From Isoetes taiwanensis (taxonomy: Eukaryota > Streptophyta > Lycopodiopsida > Isoetales > Isoetaceae), in contig JAJEKV010000100.1 of assembly GCA_021234155.1 (NCBI GenBank), positions 1,220,116 through 1,284,115 of the forward strand: a DNA stretch of 64,000 bases. Direction: 5' to 3'. Position 1 is the stretch's first letter. Every line of letters begins with the position of its first letter. The notes beneath the pieces were generated by a model, which had not been told where the DNA came from, searched no databases, and saw only the letters and a list, made by a program, of their open reading frames with translations. The translations under genes and the position numbers were made by a program. Of this stretch, positions 33,184 to 44,662 are shown one piece after another.

Positions 33184-34748
33184 TGTGACGCTCCCTGAAT
33201 ATATACGACCCCCGGCCATATACATACGGGGACTTTCCCCTCCCATGGCGACCATCTCACCATGAGCAGGGCCCTCCGTCTGACCCGGGCCATCTACATA
33301 GAGATGCTCGAGTGAAGGGCACGGAGGTGTCATTCGGCCCACGCCTTCGATGGGCTCCTACATCGCAGAAGCATGAATACGAGGCTTAGCACACAGCATA
33401 AACCATATATATATAAATAACCACCACGAAGGGTGGCACATCCATCCAAATACCAACGGCAAAGAATATACATCTAAGACTAGGAAAACACCCCAAACCT
33501 CAGGTTCTACCCTGGCTCAGACTCCAGTGAGGATCGACTGACGGCTGGGCCTCAAGAGATCAGCAGACCGAGTCTTGGCATGGCGTTGGCTGGCATAGAA
33601 CATCGGCTAGGGTTGTCCACTCCATCCGCCCCTCCTGTGCACACTTTGCAGATGGGTCGATTCACGCTATGGCTTCGCTATAGCCTTCCCGAGACGCAGA
33701 CTCAAGGTATCACCCATTTGAGTCTACTCCAGGGTTCATGACGCCCCAGTCCGCTGAGGCAGGTCAGGGAAGTGTCCCCTTCCAGGATCACAGTGGTTCC
33801 ATGGGTGAGCTAGAGAATACGTGCCGCCTCAGCGACCCCCGCATCCGTACCCAACTTACTCACCCTAAATCTACTCAAAGTGCAAGGTGCTCCATACGGA
33901 TCACACCTCTACACCCAGGGAATGTCAGACCCATACCCGGCCCTCTACGTGACCGGCTATCAGGCCTAGCCCACTGTAGGAGTCTCAGGAGCCTTTTATG
34001 TTCGTGCAAGACCCTACCCCCACTTCACCACTGTGTCCCTTATCTGGTGCTAAGCCAGACCATAGCATCTACGACCCGGTGGTCTCTTGCACACAGGTCG
34101 CATCTAATGGGAATATTACAGGGTTCTATCTAGGAGCATACTATCATACCCCCCCTTTAAACCCCTGTTTAATGGAAACTACTAACTACTCCATAGATTC
34201 ATCCATCATTTTGTAACAGAGCACCATTCATAATTGAAATGTAATCCTACTTACCATAGAAGGGTTAATCTCAACAAAAGCAATCAGAAAAGAATATTAT
34301 TTTACAATTCACAACTGAACTACTACTAATCAGTGTTTCTGCTGGAGCCGTTATCGTTGGGTGCTTCCATAATGACGCACAGAGGGTGACAGCAATAGCA
34401 ACAGTTCTTGGGGGACGATCAGTAACAGTTCTTGGGCGCTCAGCTACTCCTTGGGCGCTCTGCTGGGTCGAATTTTGGGTAGGAAGAGGGTGGCGCTTCC
34501 CTTTGGTGGCTCAATTTAGCAACACCAATGCTGACCACTCGGGTTTTGCCAAGTGGCACCTTCCCAACCCATTAGTTGACTCATCACACATGGGTTTTTA
34601 TAATTATCCTTTATAATTAGATTAACATAGCTAATTAAATCCCTTTTGGTCAACCCCCTAGGTTACCGTGCCCCGTGGTGGCGTACGTTCACTGGGTGAC
34701 GTGGCAATGTATTTATACATATACCGTATAAATACTTGGAACGTCACA
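33184..34748 (-). mobile_element. 3' LTR of a truncated gypsy-type element
   Basis: 1,565 bases with TGTGACGCTCCCTG at the left and GGAACGTCACA at the right. Immediately to the right, the minus strand reads AAAGGAGGGGAGAA, a polypurine tract of the kind that precedes the 3' LTR in Ty3/gypsy elements, preceded by AGGACAGCATTAATTC. Hence this is a minus-strand 3' LTR with a short internal remnant. The LTR is related in sequence and layout to 28,212-29,854. Confidence 0.8.
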
Positions 34749-34762
34749 TTCTCCCCTCCTTT
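34749..34762 (-). other. Polypurine tract next to the 3' LTR
   Basis: Minus strand AAAGGAGGGGAGAA abuts the LTR terminus TGTGACG. Such tracts prime plus-strand synthesis. Confidence 0.75.
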
Positions 34763-34849
34763 AGAATTAATGCTGTCCTCAGCATTGGGGTTAGATGTAG
34801 TTATAGCAAATCACATTATGAAAGAAGGTAATTCCCGACTTCCGAAGGT

Positions 34850-35343
34850 AATATATCTTATATTATAAAGTTTTAGCGTATGTCATGAATCAAACCCTAA
34901 TTTGTATGGTTGAGATCATATAATTGCATTCGAAGAATGAGATTTATCACACGACTTCCTACCGCCGTGATTGGCCATGCTTTGAAAAGGGAAAGGGAAA
35001 AGGAAAAGCGAGAAGAAAAGGGCAAAGTGAAAGGCAAAAAGGCACAGGTAAAAAGAAAAGAAGGAAAAGGGAAAAGAGCACAGAAAAAAAAGAAAGGAAA
35101 AGAAAGGGAGAAAAGGAAGGAAAAAGGGCACTACGAAAAGGAGAAGAGGGAAATGGTGAGGACAAGAGTAAAAGGTATGGGAAAAAGGGGAAGAGGAAAA
35201 GAGTAGAGAGAAGGGAAAGGGGGAGGAGGAGGAGGGAGTGAAAAGGCACACTAGGAAAAATGTGGGAAAAGGAGAAAAGGAGAAAAAGGACACAAGAAAA
35301 GGGGAAGAGAAAAAGGGAGGGGAGAAGAGAAAGGCAAAACAAT
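34850..35343 (-). mobile_element. Fragment related to the 42.9-48.8 kb Mutator-like element, with homopurine run
   Basis: 34,850-34,985 (ATATCTTATATTATAA, CAAACCCTAATTTG, ACGACTTCCTACCGCCGTGA) matches, on the opposite strand, 44,665-44,880 of the large element. It is followed by about 360 bases of almost only A and G, the complement of the pyrimidine tract there. Lys/Arg/Glu-rich open frames here are by-products of composition and not genes. The fragment ends where LINE text begins. Confidence 0.75.
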
Positions 35344-36443
35344 AGTCATAGAGCGGAGTTGTATGATTGGACCCATCAGTCACACCTGTTCAAGGTCTTA
35401 GTGGAGCCTGTCCTTTTATACGGGGTTGAAGTATGGGGCCCAGTAGTATCCCTCGCTACTTGGAATGACTTGGAGCAGGTGCAGAAAGCCTTCTTGGTAG
35501 AGCACTAGGGGTGAAGTCCACAGTCCCATATCAAATTCTACTGCAGGAGACAGGATCCTTGCCTCTTCAGAGGGCGGCTCTTGATCGCCACATTGTCTAT
35601 TTTCAGAAGGTGGTCAACATGGACGATGATCATCTCCCTAAACTAGCTTATATCATGGCAATGGGGCCGCAGCGCCTCAAGGCCTGCTGGAGGGAAAAGA
35701 GAGCTCAATGGATGGCTAGATGGAATGTGCAGGAGCACATGTGCATACATGTGCAAACAGAGGCAGATCGCCATAGCTTGAGGCAATATCTTGACGCTTG
35801 CTTCATCAGCAAGCTCTGGGATGCTAGCGCCCTTGAACAGGTCAAGGCAAAGACACTACCGGCCACCACATAAATCCCACATTGGAGCGAGGCTCACAAT
35901 GCTACCTGCGCACCCACTTGCCCATGAAAAGCCTTGAGACTCATTGCCTCCATTCGCACGGGGGCACATCATCTTGAATTGAGAGACAGCAGATGGATTG
36001 GTGAGCCACGTCGGGGCGTGGGCTCATCAATGCCGCCAAATGGGAGTCATTGAGGATGAATCTCATACCCTTCAAAGTTGCCCGGCATATGATCAAATCC
36101 GGACGCTATCTTTGAGTTGGTGGGCCCGGCCAGCCGTTACAGGTGACATTGAGCACGGCATCCGTACGGGTGCTAGGATCATACCTTCAGGAGGTCATGG
36201 ACATGCGAGATCAGCTATGTCCTCGGGCACGCGCTTGACATGTACATACATATTTATTTCATGATGATGTATACTTGTACAGTTTGACAGCATTCTTATT
36301 ACTGCCACGGTTTTTCCCTCGAAAACCCTTCGGGGCGGGGGTTTTTTAATCCGGACAGTAATAAGTTTGCTGCGCTCCTTCTGGGTCCCATAGGCCGATT
36401 GGTCTCAGTGGACGATAAAAAACTATTCTTATTCTTATTCTTT
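35344..36443 (+). pseudogene. 5'-truncated LINE with intact 3' end
   Basis: Covers the end of the RT (FKVLVEPVLLYGVEVWGPVV, then WNDLEQVQKAFL) and the C-terminal domain in three broken frames, including the zinc finger remnant GVIEDESHTLQSCPAYDQIR near 36,030-36,100. The 3' untranslated end has a hairpin (36,295-36,365), then CCGATTGGTCTC and GGACGATAAAA, and closes with three to four ATTCTT repeats in place of poly(A). Repeat-type tails are known in several LINE clades. Confidence 0.88.
36295..36365 (+). repeat. LINE 3' UTR hairpin
   Basis: CTTATTACTG (36,295-36,304) pairs perfectly with CAGTAATAAG (36,356-36,365). The loop carries GGTTTTTCCCTCGAAAACCC and GGGGTTTTTTAATCC. Compare 2061-2134, where the stem bases differ but still pair. 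Confidence 0.75.
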
Positions 36444-38196
36444 GATGACGCATCTCGGCTAGGCTAGGTAATGCATGCCATGTATCTGCTCGACTATAAG
36501 TACATGCTACTGGCTATTATCTTCTGGTCGCACTGTTATACAGGCTTTTCACACATGCAAGTTTTTTTCTCCTCCACATTTTAAATCAAGTTACAATCTT
36601 ATCGATGTATTTGAGTCGAGTTGCGTTGGTGCCTCATTGCCTTCTAGACTGCTGTCCATTAAATTTGTTGATTGCTTTGATTTGGTAAGGCATGGCCTTA
36701 TTACCTTATAGACAAGGGTTTGAGTCATGGTGCTTTCTTGATATAGGTTTAATTGGTCATGTTCTATGTCCTTGCTAACTTATGTTTCTTATTTTTTAGT
36801 TGTATAATACCAAGCTCAAAGTTGATATATTATTTTCAGGATATATTCTTTTCATTTTTGCCAGCTACATTCAATGTTTTCAGTAACTATTTTCTGGTCC
36901 ATTTCTATTACAAGTTTATCGTTTTCATCATGAAGGTTCTGTAGTATCAGTTCGATTCGATGCGTTCCATTGTTTTTAATCCGATTCTTTATGGTCGTTC
37001 TTCTCATCAATTTCGGCCATGACATCGACATCAATCTCGACAATGATCTCAATCTTCGCCATGCCTCCCTACCATTGGTATTAGCTTGTCTGCTTTTCAA
37101 GTCAAATTATTGTAAGTTTTTGAGGCATTTCTTTCCTTGCCGGATGTAGCACGTTGATCTTACTTGTTTATTTGCATTTTTTATTGTATCATTGGGTTGT
37201 CTACTATATGTTGCTAGGTAAATAACATTTGTAGTTTTGGGAACTGTGTTACACATATACGTATCTTTCCATCTTTAGAGACCTTACGTTTCTCATTTTC
37301 TAGCTATGTAACGAGCTCGGGAGTGATATGTTATTTTTTGTTTTTTTCTTCTGCATTTGTCAGCATATAATCCAATGGATCTTTGGGATTAGGGTATAGT
37401 TCATTATATTATCTAGGCATTCTCTCTTAAAACTTTTCATTGCAATGGTCATATGGTTTCTTGTTTCTGATGCATATTTGATGCGTCTTTTCTACTTCCA
37501 ACATGTGTTTGTAAATTGTGTTGCTAGACGTATTTTCTCTGTGGATGCTATGTTGCTAAGTTATCGTTTCTGCAAACTTAAGTTACTTCACCATAGAGGG
37601 ATGTGACCTATTTTTGCACTGGTGCTCTTGCTATTTAAGTCACTTCACCTTAGAGGGATATGACCTATTTTGCATTAATGGACTTCTAAATTGGTTCATG
37701 TCTTTTTCCTTTTTTAGACCTATTGTTCCAACGTTATTCCTAGATGGCAGCATGTTCTAAGATGCACAGCAAACGTTGAGGACCTTCACATATTTTATAG
37801 TTGACATATGCCTATGGGATCATCCACCAGAGTTTTGCATTTTAATTCTGCATTTGATAATTTTGCATTTTATATTTAGTTTTATTTGGATAGGAAGTAT
37901 ATCTCGTTCGACACTATATTGACTTTTTGTTACATAGGTTTCTATTGAAAACATTCTCGTTTGGGCTTGCCAACAGGATCCTATAACATTGGGTTGTTTG
38001 TGACAGTTACGTTTCAAGCATTGGTGGACTTGCTTTACTGATAATATGTCACTGGGTTTTCATTGTTCAATTTGGATTCAGTTGGTGGGGGTATTTGGCA
38101 ATTGCTTACTATAGCTTATGAATGTATTATACGTGTTCTCCTTTTGATCGGCCTCTACTTTGATGAACCATTCACGTTCCTTGCCATATCTGTTTA
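36444..38196. other. AT-rich stretch, no gene seen
   Basis: T-rich DNA with intron-like texture and no supported coding region. ACTTCACCWTAGAGGGATRTG recurs at about 37,590, 37,645 and 39,725, which suggests an old internally repeated element. Confidence 0.35.
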
Positions 38197-38666
38197 TGTA
38201 ACGTTCCTAACCGACATGCCCTTAACCAACTGGGCAAAACCGTCTAGACGTTTATGAGTAGTCGCTTCTACCCATTTATGCCGGTGTCTCGGGAACGCCC
38301 CACAGGCACATTCAAGGTTCGAATACTCGAGTGGTCTATCATGGGCCCATTACAGTCTCTCCCACTAGAACTATGCTCGTCCTCGAGCATCCAAGGCTAT
38401 ACCATGTCTATGTCATACCATGTCACAATGATTACCAAGTCTTTGCAAATTACCCATGCATATAGGCACACATGGAGACTCGAACTCGAGACCTGCTCTG
38501 ATACCAACTGTAACGTTCCTAACCGACATGCCCTTAACCAACTGGGCAAAACCGTCTAGACGTTTATGAGTAGTCGCTTCTACCCATTTATGCCGGTGTC
38601 TCGGGAACGCCCCACAGGCACATTCAAGGTTCGAATACTCGAGCGGTCTACCATGGGCCCGTGACA
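38197..38666 (-). mobile_element. Complete TRIM element
   Basis: Two 158-bp LTRs (38,197-38,354 and 38,509-38,666) start TGTAACGTTCCTAACCGAC and end in TTACA or TGACA. The target duplication GTTTA flanks both sides (38,192-38,196 and 38,667-38,671). On the minus strand a primer site TGGTATCAGAGC lies two bases inside the 38,509 LTR, and GTGGGAGAGAC precedes the other LTR as polypurine tract. The internal region is only about 154 bases with no coding capacity, which is the definition of a terminal-repeat retrotransposon in miniature. It must have used proteins of another LTR element. Confidence 0.95.
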
Positions 38667-38671
38667 GTTTA

Positions 38672-40149
38672 GCTTTGCTATCCAAGCTTGATCTGGTTTT
38701 GATGTCTTCGATTTGTTTCATCACCATCACCCATTTCTGCTATACTAGACTGAACCAGACTTTAACTATCTTAATATTCACCTTCGCTCTCCTATTCTTG
38801 TTCCAAACTATTTCGCAGACCTTATGGACCTTGTTGCTTGGGCATTCTATTTGATATCCGTCTCATTTTTCTTCTTGCCCTTTCTCTTGACTTTGCGCTA
38901 ATATGTCTGCAACCTCTAACTTTAACTCATCCATCATTTTTTGTGAATACTGTTTATCTACTTTGTTTAGTTTTTGCTTATATTTGGTTAATATCTGGTC
39001 AGGCATTTCATGTTTTTGTCATGCTTCTTGTTTCGACCTTATATTCATGGGTTCTTAACCTTCTTCTTGACTTTGTGCTCCCGTGTCTGCGACCTCTACC
39101 TTAGCCTCATCCCTCACTCTGCTAGCAGCAATACAAGGGCAAGCATAATGTGGCTCGTGCACATAGTCACAGGCATGGACGCTGGCGGTCTTCCTCTTCC
39201 GTCTGCAGCAACGGCCCAATATCACTTGTCATTCGGTCCCTCCCTCTTTCTCTCTTATGTGCTTCTCTTTGCCATGCTTTTGCAATTTGTCATGTTTTTG
39301 CATTTGAGAGCTCCTTTGAAACATATTTATCCTTTGAAGCATATTCACCTAGTTGTTTTAGAATTCATGTAGTATTCTCATATTGTATATTCTTTCCTTG
39401 ATTTTTAAATTATGGGGGCTCCATCCACTAGTTTGCCCGTTTATATAATTTGCCTTGCTAACTCGATCATTTTTCGTCTTCTGCTTTCTGTAAGTATATA
39501 GTCTAATGAGGTTTTGGGGATTATAGCATTGTTCATGTTCTTATTGAGGCGATCGTGTTTTAGACTTTTTCTGGCAGAGGTCATGCAGTCTTCTATGATG
39601 CGTGTTTAATGCATTCTTTTATGTTTTATATTGCAACATGCACGTGTAAATTGTGTTATTAGATATGTCCTTTCTTAAGGTGCTATGTTCTTCAGTTCTA
39701 GTTTTGCTGCACTATGATGTCACTTCACCTTAGAGAGATATGATTGAATGTTGTATATAGGGACTTGCCATTTAATCATTCTCGTCGACTTCAATTGACT
39801 TCGATCTTTATTTCTTTCTGGTCCTTCATGTTGGATTTGTGCTCACATTTCGGCAAATTCTACCTCAATATCCTCCCTCGTTCTTGTTAGGTATGATTCA
39901 TTTTGGGGCATCTATTCATGGGTTTCGGCATCTTTTGTTTTATTATTGCGAACAATAGGTATGACTGGCTTACTAACAATATGTTATCATTGTGTAATCA
40001 CTTATTCCTTTTTTCGCATTCTGTCGCATGGCTAGCCTCCTTGCACTCCACCTCGACGTTGGCACTTGACCCCATCACCTCTTTTACCTTGGCCACCTTT
40101 GACTTCAGACTCAGACTTTGACCTTCTTTGTTTTTTCATAAGCCTCTCT
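38672..40149. other. AT-rich stretch, no gene seen
   Basis: No supported gene. The region 39,110-39,225 (AGCAATACAAGGGCA, then GGTCTTCCTCTTCCGTCTGC) resembles 63,590-63,665, so the DNA on the two sides of the 40.9-63.05 kb LINE appears related. Confidence 0.4.
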
Positions 40150-40714
40150 TTGCTTGATCCACGATGTGACCCGAATGTAACTTCAATCTCTTTTCCCTTC
40201 TTGACATTTCTTAACCTCTATCTCAACCTCATTCCTCGTTCTTTAAAAGTATTATTCATATTTGCTTGATTCATGATGTGATCCGAATGTAACTTCAATC
40301 TCTTTTCCCCTCTTGACCTTTCTTAACCTCTATCTCAACCTCATTCTTCGTTCTTTAAAAGTATTATTCATATTGGTGCATCTAGTCATGGCTTTAGGCA
40401 TGTGATCTTATTTTCCTTGCCTTTGGATTTGCTCTGCCTTGCCTACAGCCCCTTGCATAGAGCCCCCTTGATTTGCCCCTTTCTGGCTTTCTCTCTCTAG
40501 GGTTTACAGTCTCTCTCTAGCCCCAAAACCCCCAAACCCCTAAAAGGTGCTCTGGCCTACATTTTTGGTCCCCAAATTGGATTCTGAGCACAATTTTGAC
40601 AGCCAGAGACCCCACTGCCTCTGACCCTAAAAGGTGCTCTGACCTACGTTTTTGGCCCCCAAATTGGATTCTGAGCGCAATTTTGTATGCCAGAGACCCC
40701 AGCGCCTTTGGAAG
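40150..40714. repeat. Two short tandem duplications
   Basis: A 111-bp unit (TTTGCTTGATYCAYGATGTG and so on) is doubled at 40,150-40,371. An 87-bp unit (TAAAAGGTGCTCTGRCCTAC and so on) is doubled at 40,541-40,714. Neither is coding. Confidence 0.8.
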
Positions 40715-40879
40715 GCGATTACCGCGAGAATAATGTTGAGCTAGGCTCCAACATTTGCCTGACATTGCCATAACCCAACCAACTGCCTCTTGGCCTTGCC
40801 TAGCCTGGCCACAACCCTGCCACATCCTACCTAGCCCTGCCAGACCTGACAAGCCCCCGCCATAGCCTACCTAAACCTT

Positions 40880-42944
40880 GCTTGACGTGCCATAGCCCAA
40901 GTCATGGCCACAGAAGCAGCCCAGTGTCCAAACTCACCCCTAGCGGTGAGCTTCCACGAGACCCACCCCACCCCGGGCAAACCCGGCCCCCGGCCTGGCG
41001 ACCTCCACGCTTGAGAGCCTGCATGGGAAAACCAGGAAGGGCCATCAACGAAGCGGCCCCGTGCAGACGCAATGGGCAAGGGAGAGACATCCTCCATGAA
41101 GAAGGAGGCCCGGGCCAAGACCCACACAACCAGGTCGGCTCGACGGGCGGGGAATTGGTCGCCAGGGCCCCACGGGGGCCCCCCTCCGCTGGAGTAACCT
41201 TGGGCGGCATCCAAGCTGCGATTGAGGTTAGCGGTGCCGCATTGCGGCCCGAGACGGAGATGGAGTCGCAACATCCAGTGTTGTGCGGACCGGTTGATGA
41301 TAGCAAAACAACAGATCACTGAGTTGGAGACCCAAGCACGCCAGGCGGACGAGAGCATCCGCCTGGTGCACTTTGAGAGATAGCAAGGCAAGACGGGGTG
41401 CTTGCGGACATGCAGTTCAGCGTGGATACCCCGGATCTTTGCGAGACGGGGGCGGGGACCCGAGGCAGCGAGACACTTGCAATCACGCGTCGGCTCGCGC
41501 CGAGGTCGATGAGGCCAATGCCATAGCACGGCGAGCACAGGCCACACTCTAGTTGGAAGTTGAGGAGGCTACCGCTGCAAGACAAAGGTTGCGGTCGCCC
41601 GCCCGGGGTTAACCAGGCGACGAGCACCCGCCGGGAGAAGGATTTAGCACGGGGCCCAGGAAATGCGGGAACCCCGATCATTTGTTGCCCAAGAAGGCAA
41701 GGGCCTCCATGCGGGGAGGCGCATGAACAATGTCGGCTTTGCCGCGGCGGGAGATGGCCGAAAACCGAGACCAAGCCTTGCAAGAGCTGAGCTCAGGACT
41801 TCCGAGAACGAAGCCGCGCATCACATGACACACCGCATCAGCAGGCCCAACAACGCAAGGCGCCGTCGAGGGTCACCTGGGTCAACACGAGATCTGAAGC
41901 GGACCGCCCGCCCGCCCGCACCATCATCGCGGCGTGCGCTACCGGGGCAGTGGCCCGATTACCCTCACCGGATGGCCCGGAAGCTCATGGAGCCTGAGGC
42001 GGCGAACCACAACACAGTGGTTCCGGGGCTGCCGGGAAGAGGCTGGGAGAATCTCACGGAAGATACACCTGAGATCCTTGAGCATGGCGTTTACAGTCTG
42101 GTCCGGGACACATTGAGGTCTGCCGACCGGCATACAGTCGGCGCCCGAACCCGCAATGGGAGTCATGGTGTTCACGGTTGCGGATGCACAAGTTCGAGGG
42201 CCATACCATGGCGGGGACAGGATCTTGAAAGGGAACATCTCGTATGTGGCCGAGATCTTACTCGGTGCAATAGGAGGCCCGCAGGTGGGAGTTTGCGGTC
42301 GAGGGGGCCTAGCCGTCGACCAAATCTTGCCCGGTTTGCACACCTTTCGACCAAATGCTACCCCTCACGCCTCCGCTCACGCTCCTCGCCAATCGTCCCA
42401 CAGCTTCAGTGCGCTCCGCTTCGGCCAAATCGCGCCCTGTTGCCCCAGCTTACGCTTGTCCAGAAGTCTGCCCGCAACTTCGGTCTGCTCATTTGCTGGT
42501 CCTTAAGTGACACACACTACACAATCTCCGTCGCTCAATAGGAATTGTGCCTCCGGTGGTGATGCAGGCGGGGTTTCCTGTGTGAAGGCGATAGCCTCAA
42601 TTTCAATTTGTGGACATGGACCTCATCTTCCTCATGGAGACATGGGAACACCCAGACCCACGGTACCGCGATCTGCCAGGTTACCGGCATTTTTCGGTGT
42701 TCAATGGTTGTACAGGGAGATGTGGGCACGGTGGGGTTACTGCTACTACTTAGGGTAACCTTGGCACATTTGATTTCCCTCGAGGCCCGGCCGGACATAA
42801 CCGCTACTTGTGGGTCCGAAGTGCACCACCACGGCAGCGATCCTCTCTTCCTAGGCTGCTTGTTACTTTCCCCATGCGAGAGAGTCCCTTCTATCCACGC
42901 CCACCGGAGGTGGGATGGGGATGGACCCGTATGTCGATCTATAT
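40880..42944 (+). pseudogene. LINE, 5' part: ORF1 region and start of endonuclease
   Basis: The composition changes to GC-rich near 40,900, where the large LINE seems to begin; the exact 5' end is not visible. Around 41,300-41,390 the frame reads AKQQITELETQARQADESIR, coiled-coil-like as in an ORF1 protein, but frames are broken repeatedly. At 42,617-42,720 there is a clear apurinic-endonuclease N-terminus: MDLIFLMETWEHPDP, then YRDLPGYRHFSVFNG, with the catalytic-type Glu in METWE. The endonuclease is cut at 42,944 by the Mutator-like element and resumes at 48,847. Overlapping open frames on both strands here are shadows of high GC content. Confidence 0.75.
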
Positions 42945-43079
42945 GACTAGTAATGGTGCCCAGCGTTGCTGGGCATAAGTTGGGAACCTGTGCGGACGAA
43001 AACCTGTTCAGCTCAGATTCCTTTTCATAAATCTAACATAATAGAAACTAAGCCCACGATTGCTGAGCTTTAAGAGGTT

Positions 43080-44662
43080 TTGTGCATTCGAAACCCTCCT
43101 CTTCCCTTTGCCTTTTCATCTATCCTTCATTTTCCTTTTTCCTCGTTTCCCTACATACTTTCCTTTTTCCTTTTCCCTTTTTTTTCTCATTTTCCTACAC
43201 ATCTTATTTTTCCCTTCTTTCTTTTTTCCTTTTTTTTATCCCCTTCTCCCTTCTCTTTCTTTCCATTTCCCTTTGCCCTTTTTCCCTCCCCTTTTTTATG
43301 ACGGACTTTTTCCCTTTCATCCTTTGCCCGCCCTTCCCATTTTTCCCTTTTCTTTTCTCCTTCCTTTTCCTTTTCTTTTTCACTTTCCCTTTTCCCACGC
43401 CCTTTCTTCGTTCTTTTTTTTCGCACATTTTCATGTGCCCTTTTTCTTCCTTTCCCCATCCTCTTCCTCTTTATCCTTTCCTTTTTCTGCTTCTCTTTTT
43501 CCATTTCCCTCTCCCCTTTTCCTCATGCCCATTTTCCCTTCCCTTCCCCCTTTCCTTTTCTTTTTCCTTTTCCTTTTCCTTCTATTTCCATTCTTTCACC
43601 ACCCTTTCACTTTTTCCCGTGCCTTTTTTTCCCTTTCTTTTCCCCCTTCTTTTTCATTTTCTCTTTCCCTATGCCTCTTTCTATTCCTTTTTCTTTATCT
43701 TTTTTATGTGCGCCTTTTCCTCCTTTTCCCACCCTCTCCCCTTTTTTCCTTTTCCACTTTCCCCTTTCCTCTTTTTCTTTTTTCTTTTTCCTTTTTCCTT
43801 TTTCCTTTTCCCATGCTCTTTTTCCCCTTTCCTCACCCTTTCCCTCTTCTCTTTTATCCCGTGCCCTTTTCCCCTTCCTCTTCCTCTTTTTCAATTCCTT
43901 GCTCCTCACCCTTCTCCTGTACCCCTTTTCCCCTCCTTTTTCCTCATTTTCTGACTCTTTCCCTCTTTTCCTTTTTTCGGCCTTTTTTCTTTCCCTTTTC
44001 CTAATAAACTTTTTCCTTTCTTTTTTCCTTCTTTCTCGATCCTTTCCCTCTTCCTTTTTTACCCATGCCCTTTTCCCCCTTCCTTCACCCTTTCTCCCTT
44101 CCTTTCCTTTTCCCATGCCCTTTTCACATTTTTTCTCATTCCTTTTTTCTATGCGTGTTTACCTTTTTCCCGCACCCTTTCCCTCTTCCTCCGTTTCTAT
44201 TTTCCATGTCTTTTTTCTTCTTCCCTTTTTTCTCGTGCCCTTTCCCCTGTCTATTTTCTCATTTCTCTCTTCCTTTTTTTAATGCCCTTTTTCCACGTTC
44301 TGTTTCCTCCTTTGCCCCTCCCTTTTTCTTTCTCCTTTCACTTCCCCTTCCCTTTCCTTCTCCCCATCCTTTTCCCTTTTCCCCAATCCCATTCTTTACC
44401 CCTTTCCCCATTCTTTCCCCTTTCCCCATGCCATTTCCCCTTGCCTTTTCCCCTTTACATCTTTCACTTGTCCTCGTGCCCTTTTCTAAGGTTCCCTTCC
44501 CCGTCCCTTTTGATTTTTTCTTTCCCTTTCCCTTTTTACATACATTTTTCTCTTCTCTTATCTCCACCCTTTTCTCATTTCCCCTTTTCCCCTGCCTTTT
44601 TGCCCTTTCCTCCTTCCTTTTCCTTTTCCTTTTCCCCCCTTTTCCTTTACCCTTTCCCCATA
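43080..44662. repeat. Homopyrimidine tract of about 1.6 kb
   Basis: The + strand is almost entirely C and T, built from TTTTCCC words with scattered ATGCCC and GTGCCC interruptions at irregular spacing. All the long Phe/Pro/Ser and Lys/Arg/Glu open frames here arise from this composition. The same tract in shortened, opposite form is at 34,980-35,343. Confidence 0.95.

Noticed and set aside
34910-35383. Lys/Arg/Glu-rich and Phe/Ser/Pro-rich open frames
   Set aside because: By-products of the homopurine run, not conserved protein sequence.
40867-42354. Several minus-strand open frames of 130-226 codons
   Set aside because: High GC content opens frames on both strands; the sense-strand LINE content (coiled coil, METWE endonuclease motif) explains the region.
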